A stretch of 45,369 bases of DNA from Bradyrhizobium altum (GCF_020889705.1 NZ_JACMYP010000038.1:1-45369), one strand, 5' to 3'; counted from the first letter of the stretch, positions 26,712 to 36,263 are shown. Translations and numbers: made by a program. Notes: generated by a model from the letters alone, not told the origin.

Positions 26712-27930
26712 AAACCTTCAGTTCGGGAACCGCGATCACAAACTTGCCGCCCCACCTCTTGATCTGCCCATGCTGCTGGATCACCTCGGTAGCAATGTTC
26801 CAGGGCAGGATCACCACCCAATCCGGCTTTCGCTTCTCGAGCTCTGCCGGGGGAAGGATCGGAATGTGGCTGCCGGGCATGAACTTGTTTTGTTTCGAGG
26901 CTGCCGCATCGCAGATAAAGCTGATCAAGTCGCGCTTCAAACCGGCATAGTTCATCAATGTATTGCCCTTGGCAGCCGCGCCATACGCGGCTACCGGCCT
27001 GCCCGCGTGCTTCTGCTCGATCAGGAAAGCCAGGAAATCGTTCTTGATCTTGTCCGCCTTTTGCTGGAATGCGAGGTAAAAACCGAGGTCTTGCAACCCG
27101 AACCGTTGCTCTTCTGCCAGCACGGCCGTGACCGCTGCCGTTGTTTTGCGCGGATCATGCCTGTTGCAGCCATAGATGCGCAAGGAACCGCCATGCGTGG
27201 GGAGCTCCTCAACGTCGAAGACCCGCAGGCCCGCTTTCTCGAAGATGCGGATAACCGCCGTGAGCGACAGATACGAGAAGTGCTCATGATAGACCGTGTC
27301 GAACTGGTTGTGCGCGATCATGTTCTTGAGATGTGGGAACTCCAGGTTCACCGTGCCTCGCGGCTTGAGTAGAAGACGCAGGCCCAATGTGAAGTCGTTG
27401 ATATCAGGCACATGGGCGTAGACGTTGTTGCCGCAGATCAGATCTGCCTGCTGTCCGCCTGCTGCCAGCCTGGTAGCGGAAACTGCGCCAAAGAATTCGC
27501 GGAGCACCGGCACGCCAATCCGCTCGGCGGCATCGGCCGTGCTGGCAGTCGGCTCGATCCCCAGGCATGGTACGCCCATCGCTACAAAATTCTTGAGCAG
27601 ATATCCGTCATTGGAGGCGACCTCGACGACAAAACTGTCTCGGGTCAGATGCAGCATCTCGGCGATCTTTTCGCAATAGGCGCGAGCATGGCTCAGCCAG
27701 CTCTGCGACGTCGAGGAGAAGTATGCGTAGTCGTTGGAGAACAATTCGTCGGCGGCGGTGTGATCTTCGGTCTGTACGAGCCAACACGCGTGACAGACAA
27801 GAATCTTCAACGGAAAGGTCGTCTCGGGCGCGTGGAGCTGCGCTTTTGAGAGATAGGCGTTCGATGGCGGCGCGTGTCCCAGGTCAAGAACCACGTGTTG
27901 TAATTGCGTCTGGCAATTGCGGCACTTCAT
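26692..27930 (-). CDS. Class I SAM-dependent (C-)methyltransferase, NDP-sugar type
   Basis: 412 residues. N-terminal zinc-binding motif C3-x2-C6...C46-x2-C49, SAM-binding block VVEVASNDGYLLKNF, ICGNNVYAHVPDINDF, then YHEHFSYLSLTAVIRIFEKAGLRVFDVEELPTHGGSLRIY, and a C-terminal Rossmann-like domain (VAAYGAAAKGNTLMNYAG). This domain order is that of sugar 3-C-methyltransferases such as TylC3/NovU and homologues in O-antigen loci. It fits a branched-sugar pathway with rfbF, though it is read in the opposite direction. Confidence 0.9.
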   Translation of the reverse strand: MKCRNCQTQLQHVVLDLGHAPPSNAYLSKAQLHAPETTFPLKILVCHACWLVQTEDHTAADELFSNDYAYFSSTSQSWLSHARAYCEKIAEMLHLTRDSFVVEVASNDGYLLKNFVAMGVPCLGIEPTASTADAAERIGVPVLREFFGAVSATRLAAGGQQADLICGNNVYAHVPDINDFTLGLRLLLKPRGTVNLEFPHLKNMIAHNQFDTVYHEHFSYLSLTAVIRIFEKAGLRVFDVEELPTHGGSLRIYGCNRHDPRKTTAAVTAVLAEEQRFGLQDLGFYLAFQQKADKIKNDFLAFLIEQKHAGRPVAAYGAAAKGNTLMNYAGLKRDLISFICDAAASKQNKFMPGSHIPILPPAELEKRKPDWVVILPWNIATEVIQQHGQIKRWGGKFVIAVPELKVLTRRSC

Positions 27931-28028
27931 AGGTCTAGTCCCTAGAAGTCCGCATCAAGGAGCGGATGCTTCGAGCGGCGGGCGGACAAATCCGTTGGGG
28001 AAGAGGCCATGCAAAGTCAGCCATCGTA

Positions 28029-28724
28029 TCATCGATGAGAATAGTGCCTCATCGGGGCGACCGAGGGAACGTGGCGCTCGCAGCACCGACTTTCCGCGCT
28101 AGCGACGGCATGGAACATAAACAACGGCTGCGATGGCCGCGGTGCCGGCCGGTTTGACCATGAAGGTAACAGCCGCCAATGCCGACCAGGATCCACTCCA
28201 ACTGGATCCACTCCAGAAGCGGGCGGATTCGACGCAGCCGCCCGGCTAGCAGCAAACCGGTCATCACCATCGAGAGCGATGCAAAGCTGAGTGCGCAGTA
28301 GCCGGGGGATGAGCTCCCAATTACGAAGGTTGCATAACGCAGGGCTGGAGAGCCCTGCCGATAGCCCCGCCGCACGCGGGCAGTCTGCCATCCAGAGACG
28401 TCGGATCACAAGGAGACTGCAAATCCAACCCAGCGCCATGGTGGGTGTGACGTTCGCCGCGCGAAGCACGGCGATGTCGTTGCCTGCCCACTGATATGGC
28501 CAGTGTGAGAGGAAGCCGAAAAGGGACGGCGGAATATTGACTGCGTAGGGGAATGAGTTCGCGATGACGTTAAGATATAAACCATCGTCGGCGAGATTGA
28601 GACCAGAACTGCCGTCGTATTGCAGCCAAGCGAAAAGGATTGCCATGGTTACGGCGAACACTGACGGCAAAGTCCAATTCAGCAAGGCGGGCCCTCCCTT
28701 GGCGGAGTCGTCGTCGCTTGCCAT
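28029..28724 (-). pseudogene. Multi-span membrane protein (glycosyltransferase-like), frameshifted
   Basis: Start ATG 28724 with a very good TAGGAGGGG site. The N-terminus has a membrane helix (SVFAVTMAILFAWLQY), then a large loop LNLADDGLYLNVIANSFPYAVNIPP, another helix and ALGWICSLLVIRRLWM. The frame then loses sense near 28320, while a neighbouring frame continues CALSFASLSMVMTGLLLAGRLRR. The pattern resembles polyprenol-linked glycosyltransferases or polymerases of surface-polysaccharide loci. A 15-base tandem duplication lies at 28189-28216. Confidence 0.55.
28189..28216. repeat. 15-base tandem duplication
   Basis: GGATCCACTCCA occurs at 28189-28200 and again at 28204-28215, period 15, giving the repeated peptide LEWIQLEWI on the minus strand. 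In-frame slippage product inside the membrane-protein pseudogene. Confidence 0.7.
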
Positions 28725-29087
28725 AGGTCCCCTCCTAACCCCGCAGACGAGACCCATTCCAATGAGCCTCAGTTGCTTCTAGCTGGCCTGAGCTCCGCAA
28801 TCTCCTCTGAAAATTGGTAGCGTCGGTCAGTGTTCAGCGAGACGGAGTGTGAATACCCCAGAATCGGAGTTTGCACCTATGATCACGCGCGTGGGCTGGC
28901 TGCGGCGATGTGGCTTTGCAGCAAAATCACCGATCGATTGCCGATCGTCCCGTGGCGCCGCTCTCGTTGTAGCGTCCGCATCAATCCTTCGCTTGTTCCC
29001 CGTTCGTCCCGCATCTAATCCTCGCGGATTGGTTGGAGGAAACGGTGTGGAACGAGGCGCTCCCCTTGTCAGGGAGCACTTCGTCTC
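28725..29087. other. Gap between membrane gene and IS481 remnant
   Basis: Only the upstream region of the leftward membrane gene is evident; no gene recognised. Confidence 0.4.
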
Positions 29088-29890
29088 ATGCAACTGAACC
29101 CGCACGCGAACGCCACCAACACACACCGAAGGCGCGCGCCTACATCCAGCGCAGCAAGAAGTCGGTCGCCCGATCGGCGGCCGAGTTGGTGCAGCGAGGA
29201 GGCCACGATTGATCCGTGGCGCCGCGCACCACAATCGAGGCGCTCGCACCGGCCGAAGACCGGCTGACCAGCCAGTTTGCCGTCGACTGCAACAACGCAA
29301 TGGCATCAGCAGCTTACTAAGCGCTGACAAGCCGAAGGCCGGCGCCTTCGATAATCGCCAGCGTCGGTTTCATCCGTATCGACATGCAGTATCTGCCGGC
29401 CCTGCAGCGCAGCACGAACTATGCCTTCGTCGCTATCGATCGTCCGTTACGTCTTCGTCGAGATCCATGCCGGACGGGAGGGGGCATTGCCGCCGGCTCC
29501 TCAAGCGCCTCCTCGCCGGCTTCCCGCGCGGCGTTCACGCCCATCCTGACCGACAATGGCGGCGAGTTCACCGAACTCCTCGCCATCGAACAGAAGAACA
29601 AGCCGCCGGCGCACCTTCCGATGCCTATCCCTTTGACTATCTCTTCAAGCAATGTGGCATCGCGCATCGCCTCACAAGGCGCTGCCACCGCAGAGCCACG
29701 GCCTCGTCGAACGCTTCGACCGGCGCATCGCCGGAAGCAAAAGCCAATGATCACAAAGAAATGTGGCAGCGTTCGGCGCGCCTTTATCGACCCGCCGATC
29801 GGGACGCCTTCATTGCCAAGTCGACCCGCGACGATAAGCGCATTCGTCTCAGCTACCTGGTTCCAGTCCAGGCTGTCGCCAATCACATCG
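29088..29890 (+). mobile_element. IS481-like transposase remnant
   Basis: Starts MQLNPHA, typical of this group. Fragments in several frames cover the integrase core: FIRIDMQYLPALQ, YAFVAIDR, LKRLLAGFPRGVH, ILTDNGGEFTELLAIEQKN (second Asp), YPFDYLFKQCGIAHRLT and SHGLVERF-like sequence. At least five frameshifts. No terminal inverted repeats identified. Old and inactive. Confidence 0.7.
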
Positions 29891-29904
29891 GACTGAACAC
29901 ACCC

Positions 29905-30109
29905 TCAAGGCTGAGAACCGACGGGTGTCGAGGCATTCGGCCCGCAAGCGACCCTTGAAGGCCTCGGCGAACGCTTTGTCGGTCGGCTTGCCAGGCTGCG
30001 AAATGTCCGGCATGACGCCGCGCTGGTAGGCCCGCAGGTCATGATCGCGCGACACGAACTCGCTACCTTGATTGACGCGGATCCCGGCCGGGAAGTCAGT
30101 TCCTTGCAA
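29905..30109 (-). mobile_element. IS3-family transposase (OrfB) fragment
   Basis: GIRVNQGSEFVSRDHDLRAYQRGVMPDISQPGKPTDKAFAEAFKGRLRAECL corresponds to the middle of the DDE core of IS3-type OrfB (usual VDQGSEFVSRDLDLWAYQRGV...PTDNAFIEAFNGRFRAECL). The fragment is bounded on both sides by unrelated sequence. The third catalytic residue (E of EAF) is present, but the flanks are lost. Confidence 0.8.
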
Positions 30110-30899
30110 GCCCTATCCGGAACCTCCACGACGTCGGCATGGGGGAAGGTGAGCCGCGGCTCCCGCGCCGCGAAGACCGATTTTATGCTGAAGGACTCTA
30201 CGACATGCCTAAGCAGTCAGTTCGCTGAGGGCCTCTCTGATTGTCATGGCCGCGACGTTGCTTCTCATCTCTGCCGGGCATGTAAAGGTTGCGCTCCCGT
30301 CAACTACAAGAGCCGGTAATTGATCGAGATGACGAAAGCATGTCACCTGTCGATAATGAACGTCTGCCGGTAAAGTGCAAAAGGAATCGGCATGCCGCAC
30401 CACTCACTATCTGTCCTCGCTATGCTCGCCGAGGTGCTGGAGCCGTTGAGGTGCGACCGAACCGGCCCGTGCGGAAGCGCACACCTGGTGACCGAGGCAA
30501 TAACTTCTCATCACACTGCAACATAGTCCTTCGAAAGCCATCGCCATGCAACCATCACGCTCCACCAGGATGTTCAGTGAAACACGGGTTTTCGCTCATG
30601 AATTTGCAGTAACATCGAGCTGCGTGACAGCTCCTATGTTGCCACTCTGCGCATTGCCGCAGCCTTCGATCCGCCATCTCGGTGACCATCCAGTCACCGA
30701 CGAGGGTTACAAGCTCAGTTCGCTCTCGGAGGGACGCGGCCGATGATCCATCTTCTTGAGATTTGAGATATCCGCTTTTCAAGAGGCCGGCCAACATCAG
30801 TCATCAGTAACGACCACAAGGGACATTTTGTGGACCGACGGAGAGCGCAATCCGAAAAGCCTCCGAAAAGCCCAGACAAGGCTTCGGTTGTGTCAACGG
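30110..30899. other. Unassigned region after IS3 fragment
   Basis: About 790 bases of short frames without recognisable products; presumably IS flank plus the lost 5' part of the gene that ends at 31144. Confidence 0.4.
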
Positions 30900-31144
30900 C
30901 GAGTACTTGTTTCTTCCATCGGTCCCTCCTGCACCGCCTTTTCAATCGAGCCGACCGCGTGCTGGAGAAAGAGCCTTTGGCCGACCTCGCCGGGCGCTCG
31001 GGCTTTCGTGTATCGCGCCACACCTTCTCGGCCGGCATGGATGCGCTGCATGACAAGCATTGGTTCGAAGAGCTCTTGGTATCCGGCCGGCCCTCTTGGG
31101 TACATGCCGACAAGGCTCAAACTCTCGTTCGGAGCGCTTCGTGA
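30900..31144 (+). pseudogene. C-terminal fragment of an unidentified gene (methyltransferase-like)
   Basis: The frame ending at 31144 reads LLHRLFNRADRVLEKEPLADLAGRSGFRVSRHTFSAGMDALHDKHWFEELLVSGRP. The AGRSGFRVSRHTF... strand-helix-strand ending resembles the C-terminus of a class I methyltransferase, which is only a guess. Its TGA overlaps the GTG start of the next gene by 4 bases, so it was the first gene of that operon. No start or SAM motif is present in this window. Confidence 0.4.
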
Positions 31145-32217
31145 TAGTCAGCCCTGTCGTCAAAGAAGATATTGAGCATATCCATGCGGCCCTGCCGCGA
31201 GGACGCTTCGCGGGGGCAACGGTCCTGCTCACAGGCTGCGCCGGCTTCCTCGGTTATTACTTCCTCCAGTACTTCACGCGAAAAGCGTCCGAACTCGAGC
31301 TGGAGCGGATTATCGCGCTTGACACCTTGCAGCTGCACCAGCCGCGGTGGCTGACCGATCTGGGTGCGGAGTGTCCGGACGTGTTCAAGATGCATACGTT
31401 CAACGTCGCCACAGATGATCTTCGAACGGTCGACGGTGCTGACGCCGCGGACTACGTCATCCATATGGCCTCGATCGCTTCGCCGACGTTCTATCGGCAG
31501 TATCCGGTCGAGACCATCGACGCCAACATCTGGGGACTGCGGCGGCTGCTCGAAGCTTATCGCGGGTCGGATCGGCTGAAGGGCCTGCTGTTCTTTTCGA
31601 GCAGCGAAATCTACGGCGATCCCGCGGAGACGGCGATCCCGACCGAGGAGGAGTACCGCGGCAATGTCGCATGCGTCGGCCCGAGGGCCTGCTACGACGA
31701 ATCAAAGCGTTTCGGCGAGACGATGTGCTACGTCTTCTCCAAGGCGTATGGCATGCCCATCACGGTCGCCCGCCCTTTCAACAATTACGGGCCCGGCATG
31801 CGCATCGACGATCGCCGGCTGCCGGCCGATTTCGCACGATGCGTGATCGATCGACGCGACATTGCCATTTTTTCGGACGGTAGCCCGACCCGCACGTTCT
31901 GCTACATCTCCGACGCGATCACAGGTTATCTCCTCTGCCTCCTGCACGGGAAGTACGATTATTTCAACATCGGGATCGACGAGCCGGAGATCTCCGTCCG
32001 TAATCTGGCCGAGATTTATCAGCAGGCCTCGCTGGAGCTTTTCGGACGCCGCGGCGCCGTCGTCTTCGAGAAGAGTTCCGATGCAGAGTATCTTGTCGAT
32101 AATCCGAACCGACGCTGCCCCTCGATCAAGAAGGCACGGGATATTCTCGGCTACGCTCCCAGGGTCCTCGTAAATGAGGGCGTGCGCCGCTATTTGTCTT
32201 TCCTGTCGACGAGTTGA
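31141..32217 (+). CDS. NAD-dependent epimerase, UDP-glucuronate decarboxylase-like
   Basis: 358 residues from GTG 31141, picked because it overlaps the preceding stop (GTGA). Rossmann motif LLTGCAGFLGYYFLQ, then VIHMASIASPTFYRQYPVETIDAN, FFSSSEIYGDP, catalytic YDESK, RPFNNYGPGM and SPTRTFCYISDAITGYL. This set is typical of UDP-xylose synthase/UDP-glucuronate decarboxylase relatives (UXS). It is followed 7 bases on by UDP-glucose dehydrogenase, which would supply UDP-glucuronate, so the two genes form a natural pathway UDP-glucose to UDP-glucuronate to UDP-pentose. Confidence 0.88.
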   Translation: MIVSPVVKEDIEHIHAALPRGRFAGATVLLTGCAGFLGYYFLQYFTRKASELELERIIALDTLQLHQPRWLTDLGAECPDVFKMHTFNVATDDLRTVDGADAADYVIHMASIASPTFYRQYPVETIDANIWGLRRLLEAYRGSDRLKGLLFFSSSEIYGDPAETAIPTEEEYRGNVACVGPRACYDESKRFGETMCYVFSKAYGMPITVARPFNNYGPGMRIDDRRLPADFARCVIDRRDIAIFSDGSPTRTFCYISDAITGYLLCLLHGKYDYFNIGIDEPEISVRNLAEIYQQASLELFGRRGAVVFEKSSDAEYLVDNPNRRCPSIKKARDILGYAPRVLVNEGVRRYLSFLSTS

Positions 32218-32224
32218 GGGCGTG

Positions 32225-33568
32225 ATGCGCATCACGGTCGTCGGATCCGGCTATGTGGGCCTCGTATCGGGTGTGTGCCTCGCGGCGAAGGGACACGACG
32301 TGACGTGCGTCGATCTGCAGAAGGACGTCATCGCTCAGCTTAACGTTGGCATTCCGCATATCCACGAGCATGACCTCTCCGAACTGCTCAAGTCAGTCCT
32401 TGCATCGGCCCGCTTTAGGGCCACCACCAACCTTCACGCCTCGCTCAAGACGGCGGAAATCGCCTTGATCGCTGTAGGCACGCCGTCCGAGAACGGCGCG
32501 ATCGACCTCAGCGCCGTCCGGCAGTGCGCTCGGCAGATTGGCGCGTATCTCGCGACAACTCCTCATCACTTGTCAGTCGTTGTGAAGAGCACCGTCATTC
32601 CGGGGACGACGGACACGATAGTGCGGGAAGAGCTCGAGCACTCGTTCGGGAAGAGGCTGGGGGCGTTCGGCTTGGGCATGAACCCGGAGTTCCTTCGCGA
32701 AGGAGAGGCGATCGAGGATTTCATGGAGCCCGACCGCATCGTGCTCGGTCACGAGGATGAGAGGACGCTGGTGCGGCTCGAGGAGCTCTATGCTCCGTGG
32801 AATTGCGACAAAGTACGGGTGAACACCCGTACGGCCGAAATGATCAAATACGCCAACAACGCAATTCTGGCCACTCAGATCTCCATCGTGAACGAGGTGG
32901 CAAATCTCTGCACCGCGGTCGGAAGCGTCGACGCCCTCGACGTCATGCGCGGCGTCTCTCTCGACAAACGGTGGTCGCCGATCACTCCCTTGGGCCGCCT
33001 CGCACCACAGATCCTGACTTATCTTGTTCCGGGCTGCGGGTTCGGCGGGTCGTGCTTTCCAAAGGACGTACAGGCGCTACGCACGCAAGGCGAAAGCCTT
33101 GGCCTCCCGATGAACATGCTGAATGCCGTTCTCGACGTGAACGCTGCGCAGCCGGGCCAGGTCGTCTCTGCCCTCGAGCGGAAGCTTGGAGCGTTAGCCG
33201 GCCGACGAACCCTGGTTCTCGGCCTCTCCTTCAAGCCGAACACCGACGACGTCCGCGAATCCGCCTCGATCAAGATCGTTCACGATCTTCTGCGGGCCGA
33301 GGCGGAGGTCAGATGTTACGATCCCCTCGCGACGGAGAACTTCAAGCTGGCCATCGGAACCGCCGCGAACCGCATTCATTTCTCCTCTGACTGGCGGCGC
33401 GAGGTCGAGTGGGCCGAGATCATCATCATCGCGACTCGGACGCAGGATTATGGCGAACTCACCTCGTTGCCGGTCGATGGCAAGACGGTGTTCGACGCGC
33501 GTCGACTGATCAGCCCGGCCGATGTGGCCTCGGCCGAGTACCTGACCATTGGGCGCCGCCTCAACTGA
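32225..33568 (+). CDS. UDP-glucose 6-dehydrogenase
   Basis: 447 residues from ATG 32225, 7 bases after the epimerase stop; an upstream frame extension is an overlap artefact. NAD-binding MRITVVGSGYVGLVSG, PSENGAIDL, KSTVIPGTT, NPEFLREGEAIEDF, NAILATQISIVNEVANLC, and the catalytic GCGFGGSCFPKD with the nucleophile Cys277. C-terminal UDP-binding domain FKPNTDDVRESASI is intact. It oxidises UDP-glucose twice to UDP-glucuronate. Part of the surface-polysaccharide set. Confidence 0.95.
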   Translation: MRITVVGSGYVGLVSGVCLAAKGHDVTCVDLQKDVIAQLNVGIPHIHEHDLSELLKSVLASARFRATTNLHASLKTAEIALIAVGTPSENGAIDLSAVRQCARQIGAYLATTPHHLSVVVKSTVIPGTTDTIVREELEHSFGKRLGAFGLGMNPEFLREGEAIEDFMEPDRIVLGHEDERTLVRLEELYAPWNCDKVRVNTRTAEMIKYANNAILATQISIVNEVANLCTAVGSVDALDVMRGVSLDKRWSPITPLGRLAPQILTYLVPGCGFGGSCFPKDVQALRTQGESLGLPMNMLNAVLDVNAAQPGQVVSALERKLGALAGRRTLVLGLSFKPNTDDVRESASIKIVHDLLRAEAEVRCYDPLATENFKLAIGTAANRIHFSSDWRREVEWAEIIIIATRTQDYGELTSLPVDGKTVFDARRLISPADVASAEYLTIGRRLN

Positions 33569-34524
33569 GCCGCGCCATGATCTGCGAGCCTACGCCGATA
33601 TAGGGGGCTTTCGATGTCAGCCTTGAGCCCTGCGGCATCGATCGCGGCTTTCTTGCCCGCGTCTTCTGCGCCGAAAGGTTCGGCGCGCGCCTGCGACTTT
33701 GGCGACAGGTTTCAAGCAGATCAACACCGCAGTGTCTAGGTACGCATGTGGGCACGCTCAAATGCCGGGACTATCAGTTCGCACCGAGCGATGGGACCAG
33801 GCTGGATGAAGTGCATTCGTGATCCGCGCGTTGAAAGACATCGTCAACCTCTGCGAAGGCTCGCCAAGGTTCACAATTGCGGCCACGACCGTGCAAGCAG
33901 CAATGCGCCGAGCCATCGCATTTGTGCGGGTAGGGCGGTGATCGGGGTGGTTTGGTCGGCGATCCAACGGGGCCATGGGTGTCTCTCGCTCGAGCTTTAC
34001 AACGCTTCCTTCAACGCGCCGATCTACGCGAATCTGTTCGAGGATGAGGGTGGCGAAGGTTGTATCGAGCTCTAGATGCGGCCGGGCAGCAATGACGCGT
34101 GAGCAAAGGGTCCCGCCCGGTCCGCCAGGCGTCCTCCGTTTGGCGAGCATCAAGCCTCGCGGAGATGTCGCCGGGATTGAGCCATTCAAGACCACATAGC
34201 ACGCTGCTTCTCTAGTGTCTGATCCTGGCGAGCTCGTCGCCTTGATCTTCGAACTGCATCAAACCAACGCGATGCCGTGAAGCTATGGCCCGGTGGTCGC
34301 AGACGTTGGGCCGCTCCAGGCTTGCTTGCTGATGTGTCGCCACGGAGATCGTCGCGTTTATTCCAACGACCACATTGACGCGGTCCTGCGTTGGGCCTTT
34401 CTCGAATCCATGTTGGCCGCCGGAAGCCCATTCCCGGCCGCCGGAAATCACCAGACCAGCATTCCAGGGTTACCGAACAGACGAGAAGAAATGGAATGGA
34501 AGCAACACGCGTGTTGGGATGCGC
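33569..34524. other. Intergenic stretch of about 950 bases
   Basis: No gene recognised. 34151-34196 resembles 19461-19505 (see repeat entries). The minus-strand frames around it read CGLEWLNPGDISARLD and CLEWLDHGNMLARPD respectively, pointing to an old shared element. Confidence 0.45.
34151..34196. repeat. Diverged repeat, copy 2 (mate at 19461-19505)
   Basis: Counterpart of the segment at 19461-19505 upstream of module B; here it precedes the two XRE genes of module C. Confidence 0.4.
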
Positions 34525-34752
34525 CTACCTGGCGGCTTTCTTTGGGGGCCGTTTCAGGAACTCGGCAGGCTCAACGTCGAGCTTGTCGGCAAGGCGACCT
34601 ATGATTTTGATGCTGACGTAGTACGTGCCCTTTTCGAGCTTGCTCAAATAGCTCCTGCTAATCTCGGCCTCGAAGGCAAGTTCGTCCTGGGACCATCTCC
34701 TCTTATTGCGCAGACGGCGCAAATTAGTGGCAAATGTCTCCCGCAAATCCAT
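34525..34752 (-). CDS. XRE-family HTH regulator (XRE-3), QseC-like
   Basis: 75 residues from ATG 34752 (an upstream ATG at 34902 adds an unlikely 50 residues). MDLRETFATNLRRLRNKRRWSQDELAFEAEISRSYLSKLEKGTYYVSIKIIGRLADKLDVEPAEFLKRPPKK is a complete HTH_3 domain with almost nothing else. It is a tandem duplicate of XRE-4. In M. loti, QseC is an XRE protein of this size that controls qseM from overlapping divergent promoters; the layout here is similar, so a QseC-like role is suggested. Confidence 0.8.
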   Translation of the reverse strand: MDLRETFATNLRRLRNKRRWSQDELAFEAEISRSYLSKLEKGTYYVSIKIIGRLADKLDVEPAEFLKRPPKKAAR

Positions 34753-34774
34753 GCAGGACAGAAAGCGGATTGCC

Positions 34775-34804
34775 CGAAATACTGCACCTCGATATACTTC
34801 ACAA
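34775..34804 (-). promoter_or_regulatory. Promoter/operator of XRE-3
   Basis: On the minus strand TTGTGA (34799-34804) and TATTTC (34776-34781) are separated by 17 bases, with the start codon 24 bases beyond the -10. Two direct repeats, CGAAATACT (34775-34783) and CGATATACT (34790-34798), spaced 15 bases, overlap the -10 and spacer. Binding here would block RNA polymerase. Confidence 0.5.
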
Positions 34805-34962
34805 AATGTCGCCTCATGCACATTTTGAACCGGAAACTGCATCGGTCTGCTGCACGTGCGCAAGGTCATCCTGCGGAAATGACCTGCCGGACCAGCATTC
34901 AATGGCTACGCTAGCCAGAAGAAATGGATTGAGAGCAGGACCGCATATTGGGATGGGTCTAG

Positions 34963-35187
34963 CTAGCGCCCTCCCTTGGCAGGGCGTTTAAGGAACTCAG
35001 CAGGCTCAACGTCGAGCTTGTCGGCAAGGCGACCTATGATTTTGATGCTGACATAGTGCTCGGCCGTTTCAAGCTCGCTCAAATAGCCCCGGCTTATCTT
35101 TGCCTCGAAGGCAAGCTCGTCCTGCGACCATCCCCTCGCATTGCGCAGACGGCGCAAATTGGTGGCGAATGTGTCCCGCAAGTCCAT
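34963..35187 (-). CDS. XRE-family HTH regulator (XRE-4), QseC-like
   Basis: 74 residues, MDLRDTFATNLRRLRNARGWSQDELAFEAKISRGYLSELETAEHYVSIKIIGRLADKLDVEPAEFLKRPAKGGR. Differs from XRE-3 at about a quarter of positions, mostly around the recognition helix and the following turn (SRGYLSELETAEHY versus SRSYLSKLEKGTYY), so the two could recognise related but distinct sites. Reads away from the degenerate qseM at 35369 across a shared promoter region. Confidence 0.82.
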   Translation of the reverse strand: MDLRDTFATNLRRLRNARGWSQDELAFEAKISRGYLSELETAEHYVSIKIIGRLADKLDVEPAEFLKRPAKGGR

Positions 35188-35209
35188 GCAGGAAAGGATG
35201 CCGCTTGCT

Positions 35210-35239
35210 CGATATACTGCACCTCGATATACTTGACAA
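35210..35239 (-). promoter_or_regulatory. Promoter/operator of XRE-4
   Basis: Minus strand: TTGTCA (35234-35239), 17-base spacer, TATATC (35211-35216), start codon 24 bases beyond. Two identical direct repeats CGATATACT (35210-35218 and 35225-35233) spaced 15 bases overlap -10 and spacer. A consensus -35 TTGACA on the plus strand (35233-35238) overlaps the same site, suggesting a divergent promoter pair. Confidence 0.55.
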
Positions 35240-35368
35240 AATGACGTCTCACGCTCGTTGTGGACCGGAACTGCGTCGATCAGCTGCGCGCGCGTAAGAT
35301 CATCCGGGCCCCACCACTGAACCCTCGCTGATCCTCATTTGGATAGTTCAGTGCTGTTGTCCGTGGCG

Positions 35369-35575
35369 CGCGGCACGTGGTGGCCTGCTGGCGACTTCTC
35401 GATCCGGAAGCCGTCGACGCCGACCGCAAAGAGGTTGCTCGGACCGTGCTGCATATCGATCCAGATCTCGGCCAGTGCGCGCTCGCGAACTGTTCGTCAG
35501 CCATTTGGCGGTCGCAAAGTGGATGGCTAGCGGGATTACCGCGGCTTTCTTCACGGCGGCGCGACCAAGCAGCAA
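35369..35575 (+). pseudogene. Degenerate QseM-like DUF2285 gene
   Basis: Three frames together spell the family: ARHVVACWRLLDPEAVDADRKEVARTVLHIDPDLG, then ARELFVSHLAVAKWMASG, then DYRGFLHGGATK-like sequence. Intact copies read HVVTYMRLLDAAADKADW...VVLGLDP...SHLARAKWLAGHGYRDLL. The order and spacing match throughout, so this is a qseM-type gene killed by two indels. It stands divergently from XRE-4, the expected qseC-qseM geometry, while the intact QseM-like gene lies 400 bases further on. Confidence 0.7.
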
Positions 35576-35987
35576 ACTTTTCTCACGTGGGGTTCAAAAT
35601 CGAGAACAACGTTCTCGCCAGCCGACCAAACCGAGCAGCCATCACCAGCGAGAGGAGGCAACGGGTGCGTCGGCCAAACCACACGCGCGTCGATTTCTAT
35701 TCGCAGGCAACAAGCGAGCGGGCACTTGCTGGACAGCAAATCTGCTCATCGCGCTCCGAGCGATATATGGACGCGGTCAAATCAACACCGGCGAAGGTCG
35801 GAGCGAGCGAAATCGAGACAAACGACGGAACCAGGCCCCAGGATATCCGATAGCCGCCTCCAATCGATGTTTCTGCGGGAAACAATTTGCAAACTGCGAC
35901 AATCGAGCCGGTACCAAGATGCCGTGAAGCGGGCTACCGTCGCTCAGATTTCTATAGAGTTTTTCGATTTCGTAGGAGTTCCAGCCA
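35576..35987. other. Leader region of QseM-like C
   Basis: No gene seen. The last 90 bases (GAGCCGGTACCAAGATGCC and GTAGGAG near the start) match those before module A's gene. Confidence 0.45.
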
Positions 35988-36263
35988 GTGTCGCCCGATC
36001 CCAAAATCGCAGATTTGGCGCCCAACGCGCCCGAGCTTACGCCATACGATGAGCAGCAGGTCGTTACCTACCTGCGCCTTCTCGATGCACAGGCGGATAA
36101 TGCAGATTGGCACGAAGTCGCGCGCATTGTGCTCGGTATTGATCCGATCCTTGAGCCGGATCGCGCGCGCCGTGCTTTCGACACTCATTTGGCTCGCGCC
36201 AAATGGATGGCGCGTCACGGCTATCGTCATCTCCTGCGACGCGGTTGGCCGAAGAGTGAATAG
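35988..36263 (+). CDS. Small DUF2285 protein, QseM-like antiactivator (module C)
   Basis: 91 residues from GTG 35988 with GTAGGAG upstream, both as in module A. PDPKIADLAPNAPELTPYDEQQVVTYLRLLDAQADNADWHEVARIVLGIDPILEPDRARRAFDTHLARAKWMARHGYRHLLRRGWPKSE aligns without gaps to the module A protein. The neighbouring FseA-like gene begins 170 bases downstream. Same inferred job: binding and restraining an FseA or TraR-type activator. Two different QseM-like proteins in one element would allow cross-control. Confidence 0.82.
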   Translation: MSPDPKIADLAPNAPELTPYDEQQVVTYLRLLDAQADNADWHEVARIVLGIDPILEPDRARRAFDTHLARAKWMARHGYRHLLRRGWPKSE

